Origin: Stephanodiscus triporus
Lineage: Eukaryota > Bacillariophyta > Thalassiosirophyceae > Thalassiosirales > Thalassiosiraceae
Reading direction: 5' to 3'
Assembly (NCBI GenBank): GCA_036939755.1
Contig: JALLAZ010000259.1
Coordinates: 1-18,478 of the forward strand
Length of the DNA stretch: 18,478 bases
The notes beneath the pieces are model-generated. The model was not told where the DNA came from. It made no database searches and saw only the letters and a list, made by a program, of their open reading frames with translations. How positions within the stretch are numbered: the stretch's first letter is position 1; each line of letters opens with the position of its first letter. Below, piece after piece: positions 1-8,933 of the stretch. The position numbers and the translations under genes were made by a program.

Positions 1-125
1 ATCAGTCTAAGCATTCATTGTATACGTACGTACTATCATTACAAAGTACTGATAAATGTACTGATGTAATTTACGATACCTACTGTAGATAAATAGTGAA
101 CATACGTGGGAACTCAATAGGTACA

Positions 126-162
126 GACGGACGACGACGACGACGACACGACGACGACGACA
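126..162. repeat. GAC trinucleotide microsatellite
   Basis: Two runs of GAC/ACG triplets are separated by a short interruption (GACACG) near the middle. This is a simple-sequence repeat with no coding context. Confidence 0.8.
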
Positions 163-240
163 CACTTTAAATTATTTATATATCTTTAGATTATTACGGG
201 GCACACTAATTCTAAATGCGTTCTAAAAAATTATATTTGG

Positions 241-258
241 GTTCTAAAATTTTAGAAC
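241..258. repeat. Perfect 18-bp palindrome
   Basis: GTTCTAAAATTTTAGAAC equals its own reverse complement. Two further TTCTAAA half-words lie within 35 bases to the left, so the half-site is repeated three times. It could be a dimeric protein-binding site or a chance AT-rich palindrome. Confidence 0.6.
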
Positions 259-384
259 AATTTCGTGAGCCACCAAACATTCGCCCGAGACAACACCCCA
301 AGAAGGGACGACGTCGACCACAACGCCACATCACCACCGACCACCTACTTAACCTCTCACAGTCATGAAATGGCGACAGCACGA

Positions 385-400
385 TGACTCAAGTGACTCA
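385..400. promoter_or_regulatory. Tandem TGACTCA (bZIP/AP-1-type) boxes before Lhcx
   Basis: TGACTCA occurs at 385-391 and again at 394-400, a 9-base period. TGACTCA is the classical palindromic core for GCN4/AP-1 bZIP dimers. Diatoms have many bZIP factors, including light-responsive aureochromes, although aureochromes prefer TGACGT. The position before a light- and stress-type Lhc gene makes a regulatory role plausible but unproven. Confidence 0.4.
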
Positions 401-523
401 GAAGATTCACTTCGATATCCGCCAGCCTCCCAACGGAAAATGCTCTGGCGGATAACAACATGCGACCGCACAATTCCAACAACTCTTTAGCACACATTCC
501 CGCATTCACTGAGCCGCCTTAAA

Positions 524-1222
524 ATGAAGCTCGCCATCCTTGCTGCTCTTGCCGGCTCCGCCGCTGCCTTCGCACCTTCTTCCTCCGTTGGAACATCCGC
601 CACCGCCCTTCGCATGGAGACCGCCAGCGAGGAACCCGTGGCCCCTCCCGCCCCCACTGTCCTCCCCATCAACGGATGGGTTCCCAACCCAAAAGAACCC
701 TGCTTCGGACTTCCCGGCGCGATTTCCCCTCTTGGTTTCTTCGATCCCCTTGGATTCACCAAGGAAATGGAGCTCAATGGAGTGAAGCGTTTCCGCGAAG
801 CCGAGGTCATGCATGGCCGCGTCGCCATGATGGCAACCCTCGGATACATCATTGGCGAATCAACACCAACGATCACATACGGGACGGATGTCCACCACAC
901 AATCGCCAACAACCAACTACCTGAGGTTCCAGGAACTGTCCTTTTCCCGTTCTTCCTGGCCATCAACATCGCCGAGGCCCTCCGCGCTTCCAGGGGCTGG
1001 GTCGAGCCTGGACTTGGGCCTCTCTTCACCCTTCGTGAGAATTACTACCCTGGCGACATTGCATTCGATCCTCTTGGCTTTAAGCCGAAGGACGCTAAGG
1101 ATTTCGCTGACATGCAAGCGAAGGAGCTGAGCAATGGACGTTTGGCCATGTTGGCAGCTGCGGGCATGTGTGTACAAGAACAGATTAACGGCCAGGGAAT
1201 CCTGGAGAACCTTGGATTCTAA
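524..1222 (+). CDS. Lhcx: Lhcx-type (LI818) fucoxanthin chlorophyll a/c-binding protein, 232 aa
   Basis: This is a thylakoid light-harvesting antenna protein of the Lhcx/LI818 class, the group that in diatoms supports energy-dependent quenching (photoprotection). Residues 1-15 are a hydrophobic signal peptide ending AAA15|F16-A-P, the diatom ASAFAP-type signal for complex-plastid import. Helix 1 carries E94-x-x-H97-x-R99 within REAEVMHGRVAMMA, and helix 3 carries E201-x-x-N204-x-R206 within ELSNGRLAMLAAAG; these are the paired chlorophyll-binding and salt-bridge motifs of the Lhc family. FDPLG precedes both helices (residues 73-77 and 181-185). The C-terminus GILENLGF and the GWVEP segment are Lhcx-like rather than Lhcf-like. 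The length fits the family, there is no intron, and the ATG follows an AAA context. Its last six codons and 3' flank recur at 14271-14340. The Lhcx subclass is recalled from family knowledge; the individual paralogue cannot be named. Confidence 0.93.
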   Translation: MKLAILAALAGSAAAFAPSSSVGTSATALRMETASEEPVAPPAPTVLPINGWVPNPKEPCFGLPGAISPLGFFDPLGFTKEMELNGVKRFREAEVMHGRVAMMATLGYIIGESTPTITYGTDVHHTIANNQLPEVPGTVLFPFFLAINIAEALRASRGWVEPGLGPLFTLRENYYPGDIAFDPLGFKPKDAKDFADMQAKELSNGRLAMLAAAGMCVQEQINGQGILENLGF

Positions 1223-1753
1223 GGTATACACAGACAGTGATGTAAAATAATAAGAACTGTTATTACAAGATCTTATCTGGTACTTCACTTTAATAGATAT
1301 TTCCATCCTAGCCCAGTCGATTGACGAACTTTCGTATCCCATTCATGTTCCAACTATCAGCTCATTTCTGTTCCTCCTGAATTATTTTCATCCATCTGAA
1401 AATCAGTGAGGGATGGATTCGTCGCAACATTATTTGACGTCGTACTATTCTCCTGCGTTTGTGGTTTGCGCAGGAGTCAAGGACTGACTTGTCATTTTTT
1501 TACTGACCGTCTATCATCACTAGCGATTCCGATTGCAATGCAATCACCAACCATCCCTGGAGATTTGACACAAGCCAGACGTACAGTTTGTAGCCCCCCC
1601 ATAGACCCTTCAGGATGAGAAAGTTCACTTTTTTGCAAACTGGACTATTACTAATTTGTTATGTTACTCGTGTTGCAGTTCAAGTTCTGCATAAGATGTT
1701 ACCGAAACTATGCATTTCAATCTGTACTTACACAAGTATGTAATGAATGTTAC
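1223..1753. other. Lhcx 3' flank and convergent intergenic region, possible RNase H relic
   Basis: The first part (to about 1269) is the Lhcx 3' flank, which is nearly identical to 14281-14340. From about 1286 to 1370 short blocks match, in the same order, the 3' end of the RNase H-like gene: CACTTTAA, TTTCCATCC (1300-1308), CGAACT, ATGTTCCAAC (1345-1354). No open frame spans them, so this is at most a decayed remnant. The rest holds nothing recognised and separates two converging genes. Confidence 0.45.
1286..1370 (-). pseudogene. Possible decayed 3' end of an RNase H-like gene
   Basis: In the minus direction the segment can be read with frameshifts and stops as fragments resembling the C-terminus of the protein encoded at 14454-15830, such as a GWKY fragment against GWKH and DSWN against QSWN. 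The nucleotide blocks are collinear with 14455-14570 but separated by indels. The similarity was judged by eye only and is weak outside the short blocks. Its position directly after an Lhcx tail, as at the second locus, is the main support. Confidence 0.3.
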
Positions 1754-4700
1754 TTATTGGTTATTTAATTCGTTGATCCCAGACTTTGGGGCAGTATTGT
1801 CGACGACGGCGTTTGAAATAGGAGGAGGAGGAAGATCATTTGAGGTAGAATTTCTTTGAACACGATCATCTTGCCCACATAACGACAGGGCGCCATTACT
1901 TCTTTCAATCGAGCTGCTCTGGATAAACTCTCCGCCAACAAAATCGTCTTCGTCGTCATCGTCATCCTCGTTAGTTTTATTCCGAGCATGGATCACCCAC
2001 TTCAAACCTATCGCCTCTAACTGTTTCACATATTCGTCTTTGAGACGTCCCTTCGCATATGCCGACCTCTGTCTGTTGACCCATCGTCCGAGACTTAAAG
2101 AAGGATTTGATTGAGTTTTGTAATTCGCTTGGACGTTTCCGTCCCATCCATGAATACTTTTCCGCTTCTCCTCAGCATACGAGCAGAGACTTTCGTACAT
2201 AGTTGTCCAGGAGGTAGTTAACAGAACAGACCATTTCAGGCCAATTTTTTCTAGATCTCGTTGGCGATCTTTTTTGAGTTTGCCTGCCTGAAATAGACTT
2301 CTCTGCCTGTTCACCCAACGACCCAAGTTTTTCTCCTCGTCCTCCGAACCAGTATCGAGAATATTACTCTTGATCTTGTAGTTAGTTGGTACATTTCCGT
2401 CCTGTGCGCATGAAGAGGCTTAGACTTATAATAATGAGTAATATAATCAGAGTGATCGCGTAAGTTTGTCTCACCCAGGGTCGGCCGTCTTTCGTTTGCT
2501 CGCGCACATATATTTCCAACTCATGTAGCATTTGCCTCCAAGAGTTTGTTGTTAATACACTCCACTTGAGACCTGTGCTAACAAGTCTAACTTCTCGGTC
2601 ATCTTTCAATGCCCCTTTTGCCTTTGCGGATCGCTGGTTATTGATCCACCTCCCTAACGCTTTTCCGCATCGAGTTTTGTGGCTTGTTGGCACATTGCCG
2701 TCCCAGATCCATGCAGCCTTTTGCTGTTCATTCATGTGTTTGGTTGCTTTCTCGCGGGTTTCTTCGATAAATTTCACCAGGCAGTCGAACATATCGTCCC
2801 ACTTTTGTTGTGACTGCAACGTGCCAGATTTAGAGCAGAAAGCAGATGATGGGGTCTGTGCAGGCTTGGCAAATGCATAAGGTGTATGTGCAATATTTGA
2901 TTGAATAAGGTCTGGCCTCAGAGCTGAAGGTGTATGCGGGGGAAGACCCCTCTTCTTAATTGGAATGTGCGTGGGCACACCAGGGTAGTATGGTGGGAGA
3001 TTTGGGTTCGACTGAAAGGAAGACGAGGTTGTTTTCATCGGTCGCGGTGGTGGTTTCTTCATAGAAGTTATCCCTTCTTCACCCGGTGGGACATATCCAG
3101 CTGCTGCTCTAGCCCGCTCTCTTATCGCATCCATCTCTTCCTTTGTCTTGGTAGATTCAGGTATTGGAACAAATGGAATGTTTATGGCAGTAACCGGGAA
3201 GGGCGCCGGGACTTTGGTGTCCGGAATAATGCGTGAGTCGGATATCATTGTGTCTGAGGTTGCCTTTTTTTTCTGTGGAGTGTCTTTCATCGTAGGAGTA
3301 CATGTAAGTAATGGAGTTTTCGGCTGGGCTTTGTTTTGCGGTTGATGTGCATTTCCTGCAGATGGCGGTGGGTTCGTTGATGGTTGAACCACGGATGTCT
3401 TTGGGAGCGGTGTGGCAGCAATATGGGAAGGCTTCTGACACAAGTTTGGGTGCTCCGTTCTTACTGAACGCTTATTGTTCTGGGTTATTGAATCTGCGAT
3501 GGCTTTGGAAGACTTTGAGGAAGAAGGAGTACCCAATATCGAAGTCAAATCCAAACCTTCTGTAGCAGCATTTGCCGCATAAACAGCTGAAGCAATGGCG
3601 TCGTAGTCAACGAAAATTGAGCGAGTGCTCACGGATGCTGTGTCTGATGGCTTGGAAGGGTGGTCCTTAATGTCGTTCGATGCTTTCTTTGCAGGAAATT
3701 TAGAATCAGTCATAGAGGATTTGTCATTTGGACCTGTTATCGATACCGACGTATCCGACAGAGATGGAAGGGACACCGATGCAAGAGAATTCAATCTCGG
3801 TCTCCCCTTCTGTGTTTTAGCATGACCACTCAACGAGTTCGAACCTCCACTGGCAGTGCGACTATTCCTAAAGCGCTCTAGACTGCTAGCCCCATCAGAT
3901 ATATCGTCAAAACCCAAGTCAGCTGCAGCTGCTAACACATCATTCATTATACCTGTGTCTTTCAGTGCACTGTGAGTCGCAGCAAGAGCCCCTATGCCCC
4001 CAGCACTTAAATCAGACATGCCGCCCCAGCTTTCAAGACGGTTTCGAGTTAGATTGTTAATGTAGCTGTCTTGTGAGAGGTTCGTTTTCCATGTAGCCTC
4101 TGAATTTTTGCGTGGCTTCCTGGCTGTGGAACTCTTCTCCTCCTTCGGCCTCGAAGATACGAGGCCATCTGCCAAATCCGACCTAGAACCACCTTTTAGG
4201 CGCACATGTCTTGCTGTTTTTGATTCACCCACTTTGGGCTCATCGCAGAGTGAATTTAAATGATCAAGAACATTTCCGTCGGTTGCATTGTCGTAGATAC
4301 CCTCGTCGATATTTCCTACCGGATCGTCACTTGCCCCAATCAAAAAGTCCACAGTGTCAGACCTCGCTCTTGCGAATGACATACTTGAGTAAATTTCCAA
4401 GGTATTGCTTCGTGGTCTTCTCTGCATACGATCGGAGGAATTTTCACTCGCCACTGATCCGGCACGCTTGTGATCAAGCCCCCCCCCACTGTAGATGGGA
4501 GATGTCAACACTCCCTGCTCCGCAGCCACGGATACGAAAAAATCGAGCTTCGCGCTGTTGATAGAGCTAGCTGTCGAATCAAGGGTATCGCTCCTGGGAC
4601 GCTTGGACGGGCGTGAATTGTACCTTAAGGAGGCTCCACTTGGTGCGCTTACGTGATGCATCGTAAACGACGCCCCGTCATCGGCGGCGACGGCCACCGC

Positions 4701-6266
4701 GGCATCGAGATCGTGGCCCATACCTCCCGCAATGGCCGCCGTGAGAAAGTCCATTGTGTCAGAACGATGTCTTCTCCTTTCTCCAAAGATTTCATCGTTG
4801 AATGAGTCAAGGGTATCACTGCGCATTCTACTGGTGCATCCCCCCGGTTCGGTCACGTCGTCGTCTTCACTTTCTTGGTTCGCAGTAGGAAAATCTTTTG
4901 CCGACAAGTCTCGTTGATCGTTCTCATAGAGATTATCGAGTGATTTATTTGGCAATTCTTCTTGCATCGAAAGTGCAAATGACAGAGATCTCGTTCTATA
5001 TCTCTTTCGCAATGGGCCCTGTGATGGTGACTCAGATGACTGGCTCATCTCGCGCGATCTATTTCCTATCTTCGGCGTTTTTCCAAAAGCAACTCCCCTC
5101 ATACTTTCTTTGCGCTGTTCCGCTGATAAGGTCGTTTCTTCGCACTTATGACCTTTCAAATTTACTTCGACCTTCTTCACCGCCGCTGATGCCTGGTTGT
5201 CGTCAGTTATATCATTTAGTGCACCTTCTGGAGGAGAACTCATCTCATCCGCACAGATCGCCGAGCCTTCGTCGTCCATGTGAAATTCCGCCTCCGTTAA
5301 GAAATCGATGGTATCCGATCGACTCTGAGAGCTGGGCAAGGCAGTCTCGCCGTCGTGCTTTTCCGAAGCTTTCATTTGGGGTAGGACGATGGTCTCGGTG
5401 GGGAGATCATTATCATTTGCTTGGTAATCCATGGCCGCGCGGAATGATTCGATTGTGTTGCTCCTTTCCCTAGTATTATCAAAAGTGACCGACGTCGACG
5501 AGAAGATACGCGGCAGTCCATCCTCCTTCGAAGCGACATTGATATCCTGGGAAGGCCCCTCCCTCAATTCGTTGGATCGAAATAATGAGCGCGTTGCACT
5601 ATTCTGCTTGTGACGTTTCCGCATTGGACCTCGCGATGAAAAGCTATTCGTTCTTCGAGGCGTTTTGCCGTCATCAAACATTATGGGATCGATAATGCCA
5701 CCATCCCCGGCGCTTTCCCCTCCGGAGGGGACGCTACTATGGTCTCCAGATTGGGAGGAGAAGGCGGCGGAGGAAAGACTGCGTGCACGACTACGGGTGG
5801 ATGGTCTGTACGAGTCTATTTTCTGCGGCGAATCGACGAGTGGTGGTAATGTTTTGTTCCTCACGAGTTCCCTTTCGCCAGATATCTGACTTGATTCAGG
5901 CATTTCTATTGTTTCGATCTCCCCGTCTTTCTCGTTGGCGATTCCGCTCGTAGGTTCCTTTTCCACCGATACCTCGCTCGATTCAGCTGTTATTGTTGCC
6001 ATGTCCCCTCCCTTTTGGCGAAGATGACCGCAAGTAGATGTGTTTGATTCTTCGGAAGAACCGCCACCATCCTCGTTAGTTGCATTCATCGTAGGTTCGA
6101 CCTGCGTCGTTGCTGCGTCCATATCTTTATTCGTATAATCTTCGAATGAGAGATTCCCATTGTTCTCTCTGTTCTCGGTTGTTTCGTCCACCATTTCGCC
6201 ATCATGATGATTCGGGTCATCACCTGAGGCAGCGGCATTATTGAAAACCTCCGAGGTAGCTGACAT
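1754..6266 (-). CDS. Large protein with repeated RSDT motifs and three helicase-associated (HA) domains, spliced, about 1,479 aa
   Basis: Exon 1 is 6266..2475, the intron 2474..2402 and exon 2 2401..1754. The frame is open further upstream but without an ATG, so the start is the ATG at 6266. The C-terminal part holds three HA domains (Pfam Helicase associated domain type) at about residues 1188-1235, 1264-1321 and 1350-1399. Each begins W-D-G-N-V, contains LGRW(I/V)NxQRS and ends GLKW. Before them are about 1,180 low-complexity, Ser/Thr- and acid-rich residues with seven copies of an R-S-(D/N)-T-hydrophobic-(D/E) motif at R268, R316, R482, R501, R558, R619 and R635, plus basic clusters PMRKRHK (about 214) and PLRKRYRTR (about 418) that look like nuclear localisation signals. 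An acidic run (EDDDDDEDD) lies near the end. HA domains are usually linked to helicases and are thought to bind nucleic acid; no helicase motif is present. A nuclear regulatory or scaffold role is inferred, not shown. The hydrophobic readthrough of the intron is not part of the spliced protein. Confidence 0.8.
2402..2474 (-). other. Intron of the HA-domain gene (73 nt)
   Basis: On the minus strand it begins GTGAGA and ends GCACAG, in phase 0 directly after the Trp codon that opens the second HA domain. Splicing restores W-D-G-N-V-P-T-N-Y-K and a continuous frame into LGRWVNRQRS, matching the other two HA copies. Unspliced, the frame continues into a hydrophobic stretch and then stops. Confidence 0.85.
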
Positions 6267-6390
6267 TTTGAAAGCTCTCAGCTCTCTTGGATAAGGAATG
6301 ACCACGAGAAATTCAGCAGCTGTCGTAGTAGTATTCGTTTGATGTGTCCTTTTGGTGATGGCGATATGGTTTTCCGACTATTGATGAAGA

Positions 6391-6408
6391 ATGGATGGAT
6401 GGATGGAC
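6391..6408. repeat. Short ATGG tetranucleotide repeat
   Basis: Four ATGG units stand in tandem upstream of the HA-domain gene. A simple repeat with no coding role seen. Confidence 0.6.
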
Positions 6409-7106
6409 AGACGAATTTTTTTCGCATTCTGTAGAATGCACGACGGCCTGATCTTCTCTGTGATATTATGAATGAGGTCGAGGACTTCGATTGCCCATGT
6501 CGACGATGGCCATGGCATTGGGGAATCGGGGTCCGGGCGGGGGAGGTTTTTACTTTTTCTTTTTTGTTGTTTTGCCGGTCTTCGGTCTGTCGGTCGACTA
6601 GGCCTCTGATCTCGTATGTCTTCACTCTACAAAGGGAGAGAAGAATGATTGGTTGTGAGCGAAGTTAGTACATTTTTGGTCTGTTCTTGGTCGGTGTCTC
6701 ACCAAAAAATATTAGTTGTTCTACAAACTGTCCTGGTGCTGGTAGTGAGGAATGATGTTTGCCCCTTTGCCACTGTTCCTGATCTGCTTCTGTGCTGTGG
6801 GGCTGCTGCAGCCAGTCATCCAAATGGGTTACTACACACTACATAATAGCACAGAAATTGAACAGAAAAAAGAAGCATATGATGAGCTGCTAGTAGTCAC
6901 GATGATGATGAAACCTGGCTGGCCAAACCATCCTTGATTGTTGGTGTTGGTTTGCCCTGTCGTGGTTGTTGCCGACAGTGACGGTGGAGGTCCATTGCTG
7001 TCATAGTGTTAGTGTCAGTTAGCAAAGAGTCACAAAAACATAATGTCATCCCCCCCTGCAGTACCCACTCCTCCGATCTCATTCTTTGCATTGTGTGCCT
7101 TTGCTG

Positions 7107-7335
7107 ATTATCGCCACTGAGGATTACTGATTGTTGATTGTTCTTTGGTTCTACCTCACTTTTCTGTTGTCATCATCCGTGTTATCTCATTGTTGTTGTC
7201 AAGTTCACTGCCACCAAGCATTATCACCACTGAGGATTACTGATTGTTGATTGTTCTTTGGTTCTCCTACCTCACTTTTCTGTTGCCATCATCCTTGTTA
7301 TCTCATTGTTGTTGTCAATTTCACTACCACCAAGC
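7107..7335. repeat. Two-copy tandem repeat, 113 and 116 bp
   Basis: Copy 1 (7107-7219) and copy 2 (7220-7335) both run from ATTATC-CCACTGAGGATTAC to CCACCAAGC. They differ by a few substitutions (TCG/TCA, GTCATC/GCCATC, CCGTG/CCTTG, AAG/AAT) and a 3-base insertion in copy 2 (GTTCTACC against GTTCTCCTACC). The copies abut directly. There is no coding frame in them. Confidence 0.88.
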
Positions 7336-7672
7336 TACCAGGTGATCAACTGCTGACATGACTGATGTCGTCATCATTCACTGCTACCCCTGTCATCATC
7401 TACCATCACTCACCATCACTGCCACTGGCCACTGACTCACAATAACATCATAATCAACTATTCTGTTGCTGGACAACGAGTCAAATCAAGAAAATACAGT
7501 CTTTATTAACGAACGATAGTGAGCTCGTAATCAGAATGAAAGAATAAACATCTATGCTGCCGTTGCATCTATTTGGTTGGATGTGAGAATTCTGATGAGT
7601 AACACTGCAATTATGGTTCGCATTCAGAGTCTAACTTCAGAACTGCTCAAACACAATGTGAAAGTGGGCCAG

Positions 7673-8751
7673 TCAATTATTTTCAGTCGACTTCAAATCC
7701 GCTTCCGCTAAATCCGCCTCATGTGCCTTCCTTCGCATTTCTGAGATCTTCTCTGACTCCTCCCGATCCCTCTGCAATCGCGTCAGCAGCTCCACGCGGC
7801 TTTGTTGCATTTGGGCGACACGGGCCTCAACTTCTCCTTCGGTTATGAACTTTCCACTTCTATCCATGTATTCTTTGAAGCTCATCAGTGATAGGAGCAT
7901 TGAGATGACAGCAAATTGCCCGATGACACGGGTGTGCATGATTTTCATTTGCGTCTGAAGGTGTTGTTGGCCATCGCGACCTTTGAAAATGTAGAGAACA
8001 GCCGGAACTGCTCGAAAGGAAACGACACAGCGATGATTCGATTTCAAAGGATTGTCCGACAATTAAGTAGCGAGCAAAGGGACGAAGATAGATAACCTAC
8101 CTCCGATGGCTGCAAGAATCTTAAACGGATTTTCTTGCCAAAAATTGGCAACCTTGTGATGGAAACCAAGCGAATCGCCAGGCACTACCCTCACTCCCGA
8201 GTTCACAACGCTCTCACGAAATTTTGCCACTATTTGGTTCTCGTAGTCCGCGTCTGATCTCGTCGAGATATCCTTCTCCGCCATTATTCCAGGCAGCCCT
8301 AATATTTTCTGGGTCGTCATTCTTTGTAATTTCTTCTGGTGCTCATCCAACTCGTGTTGCCGCGACCACTCTGCCATTTTTTTCGAGTGTTCAGCGGTTG
8401 ATGCCATCGATTGCATGCTGTGGACGAGATTGTGCTCAGCGGCGGCGACGAATGCAAAGAAGGGGGGCATGATTACCATGGCCGTTCTGCTTTGCCAATT
8501 AGTCGACTTGACAAACCGGGGACTAAACTTCATAGCAGAGTATACTGTTTGGGGATGACAGTGCAAAAGTGGGAAAATAGCAAGTAGTATGAGATACAGA
8601 CTAAGGAGAGAACTTTACGATAGCCCACGAGATAGATCGTCGCACCTGCGAGTGCCGATGGAATCATCACCAATCCACCGCTTGCCATACCCTCCTTCGT
8701 TGCAGCCCATACAGTCTCGTCTGCATTTTGTTGGGGGGTGAGGGAGGGCAT
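7673..8751 (-). CDS. HIG1-domain membrane protein, three exons, 303 aa
   Basis: Exons are 8751..8619, 8544..8101 and 8007..7673. Residues about 176-245 resemble the HIG1 (hypoxia-induced gene 1 / respiratory supercomplex factor) domain: NFWQENPFKILAAIGVPAVLYIFKG, then KIMHTRVIGQFAVISMLLSLMSF, a two-helix hairpin with the H217-x-R219-x3-Q223 core of the family. Known HIG1 proteins sit in the mitochondrial inner membrane and modulate cytochrome c oxidase and supercomplexes. At about 303 residues this is much longer than typical HIG1 proteins (roughly 90-160). An N-terminal half (about 24-85) adds two more hydrophobic segments around GGLVMIPSALAGATIYLVGY and TAMVIMPPFFAFVAAAEH, followed by a charged linker and a C-terminal coiled coil (about 250-300, R/E/Q-rich). 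The splice choice is supported by frame and by continuity of both the HIG1 domain and the N-terminal hairpin. The gene is divergent from the kinase. Confidence 0.8.
8008..8100 (-). other. Intron 2 of the HIG1-domain gene (93 nt)
   Basis: Begins GTAGGT and ends GAGCAG on the minus strand, phase 1. Splicing joins AAIG to VPAVLYIF within the first helix of the HIG1 domain. Without it the frame reads to a stop 12 codons later. Confidence 0.85.
8545..8618 (-). other. Intron 1 of the HIG1-domain gene (74 nt)
   Basis: Begins GTAAAG and ends AAACAG on the minus strand, phase 1. Joining TAT-C to TA-TAC keeps the frame and extends the first hydrophobic hairpin into LYSAMKFSPRF. Confidence 0.75.
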
Positions 8752-8933
8752 TATCTCTCGTGTCCGGTTTTTGGGGTTAAAATGGGTTGTTGTTTTTGCG
8801 CAAGAGGAGAAGGGTAGGTATCTACTTTACCCTCTTACACTACACTCCTTGGACAAACCCATCCGGTTAGCCAAGATGTTGATGGCCTTGTCATCTACTG
8901 CCAACTCATACCTTTCAGGGGATAGATAGCAAC
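8752..8933. promoter_or_regulatory. Divergent promoter region, HIG1-domain gene and CDK7-like gene
   Basis: Only 182 bases separate the two start codons, which face away from each other, so both promoters and 5' UTRs must share this stretch or overlap the genes. No TATA box or specific operator is obvious. Confidence 0.6.

Larger units (their letters stand above)
1..523. promoter_or_regulatory. Upstream region of the Lhcx gene, no gene seen
   Basis: No convincing coding region is visible. The stretch holds an imperfect GAC triplet microsatellite (about 126-162), three TTCTAAA words between about 209 and 258, the last inside an 18-bp palindrome, and two TGACTCA boxes at 385-391 and 394-400. 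The boxes lie about 125-140 bases before the Lhcx ATG, so the right half is probably the Lhcx promoter and 5' UTR. No clear TATA box was found. Confidence 0.5.
6267..7672. other. Intergenic region between two minus-strand genes
   Basis: About 1.4 kb without a supported gene. The left part is the presumed upstream region of the HA-domain gene, with a short ATGG microsatellite (6391-6408). The middle and right are rich in TTG/CAT triplets and contain the tandem repeat at 7107-7335. The right end is the 3' flank of the HIG1-domain gene. A 61-codon ATG ORF at 6752-6937 starts with a hydrophobic leader but has no other support. Confidence 0.55.

Noticed and set aside
487..1029. 180-codon antisense frame across the Lhcx gene
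   Set aside because: It is a shadow of a strongly supported coding sequence and its product resembles no protein family.
2384..2474. C-terminal transmembrane segment of the HA-domain protein
   Set aside because: It is translated intron: splicing GTGAGA..CACAG removes it and restores an HA domain matching its neighbours.
6267..6305. 13-residue N-terminal extension of the HA-domain protein
   Set aside because: The open frame there begins with GTG rather than ATG; the first ATG is at 6266. The same reasoning moved the starts of the 1,203-residue protein to 14001 and of the RNase H-like protein to 15830.
6752..6937. 61-codon ORF with a hydrophobic leader (MMFAPLPLFLICFCAVG)
   Set aside because: It has no conserved motif and lies in TTG/CAT-rich intergenic DNA where short ORFs are expected.
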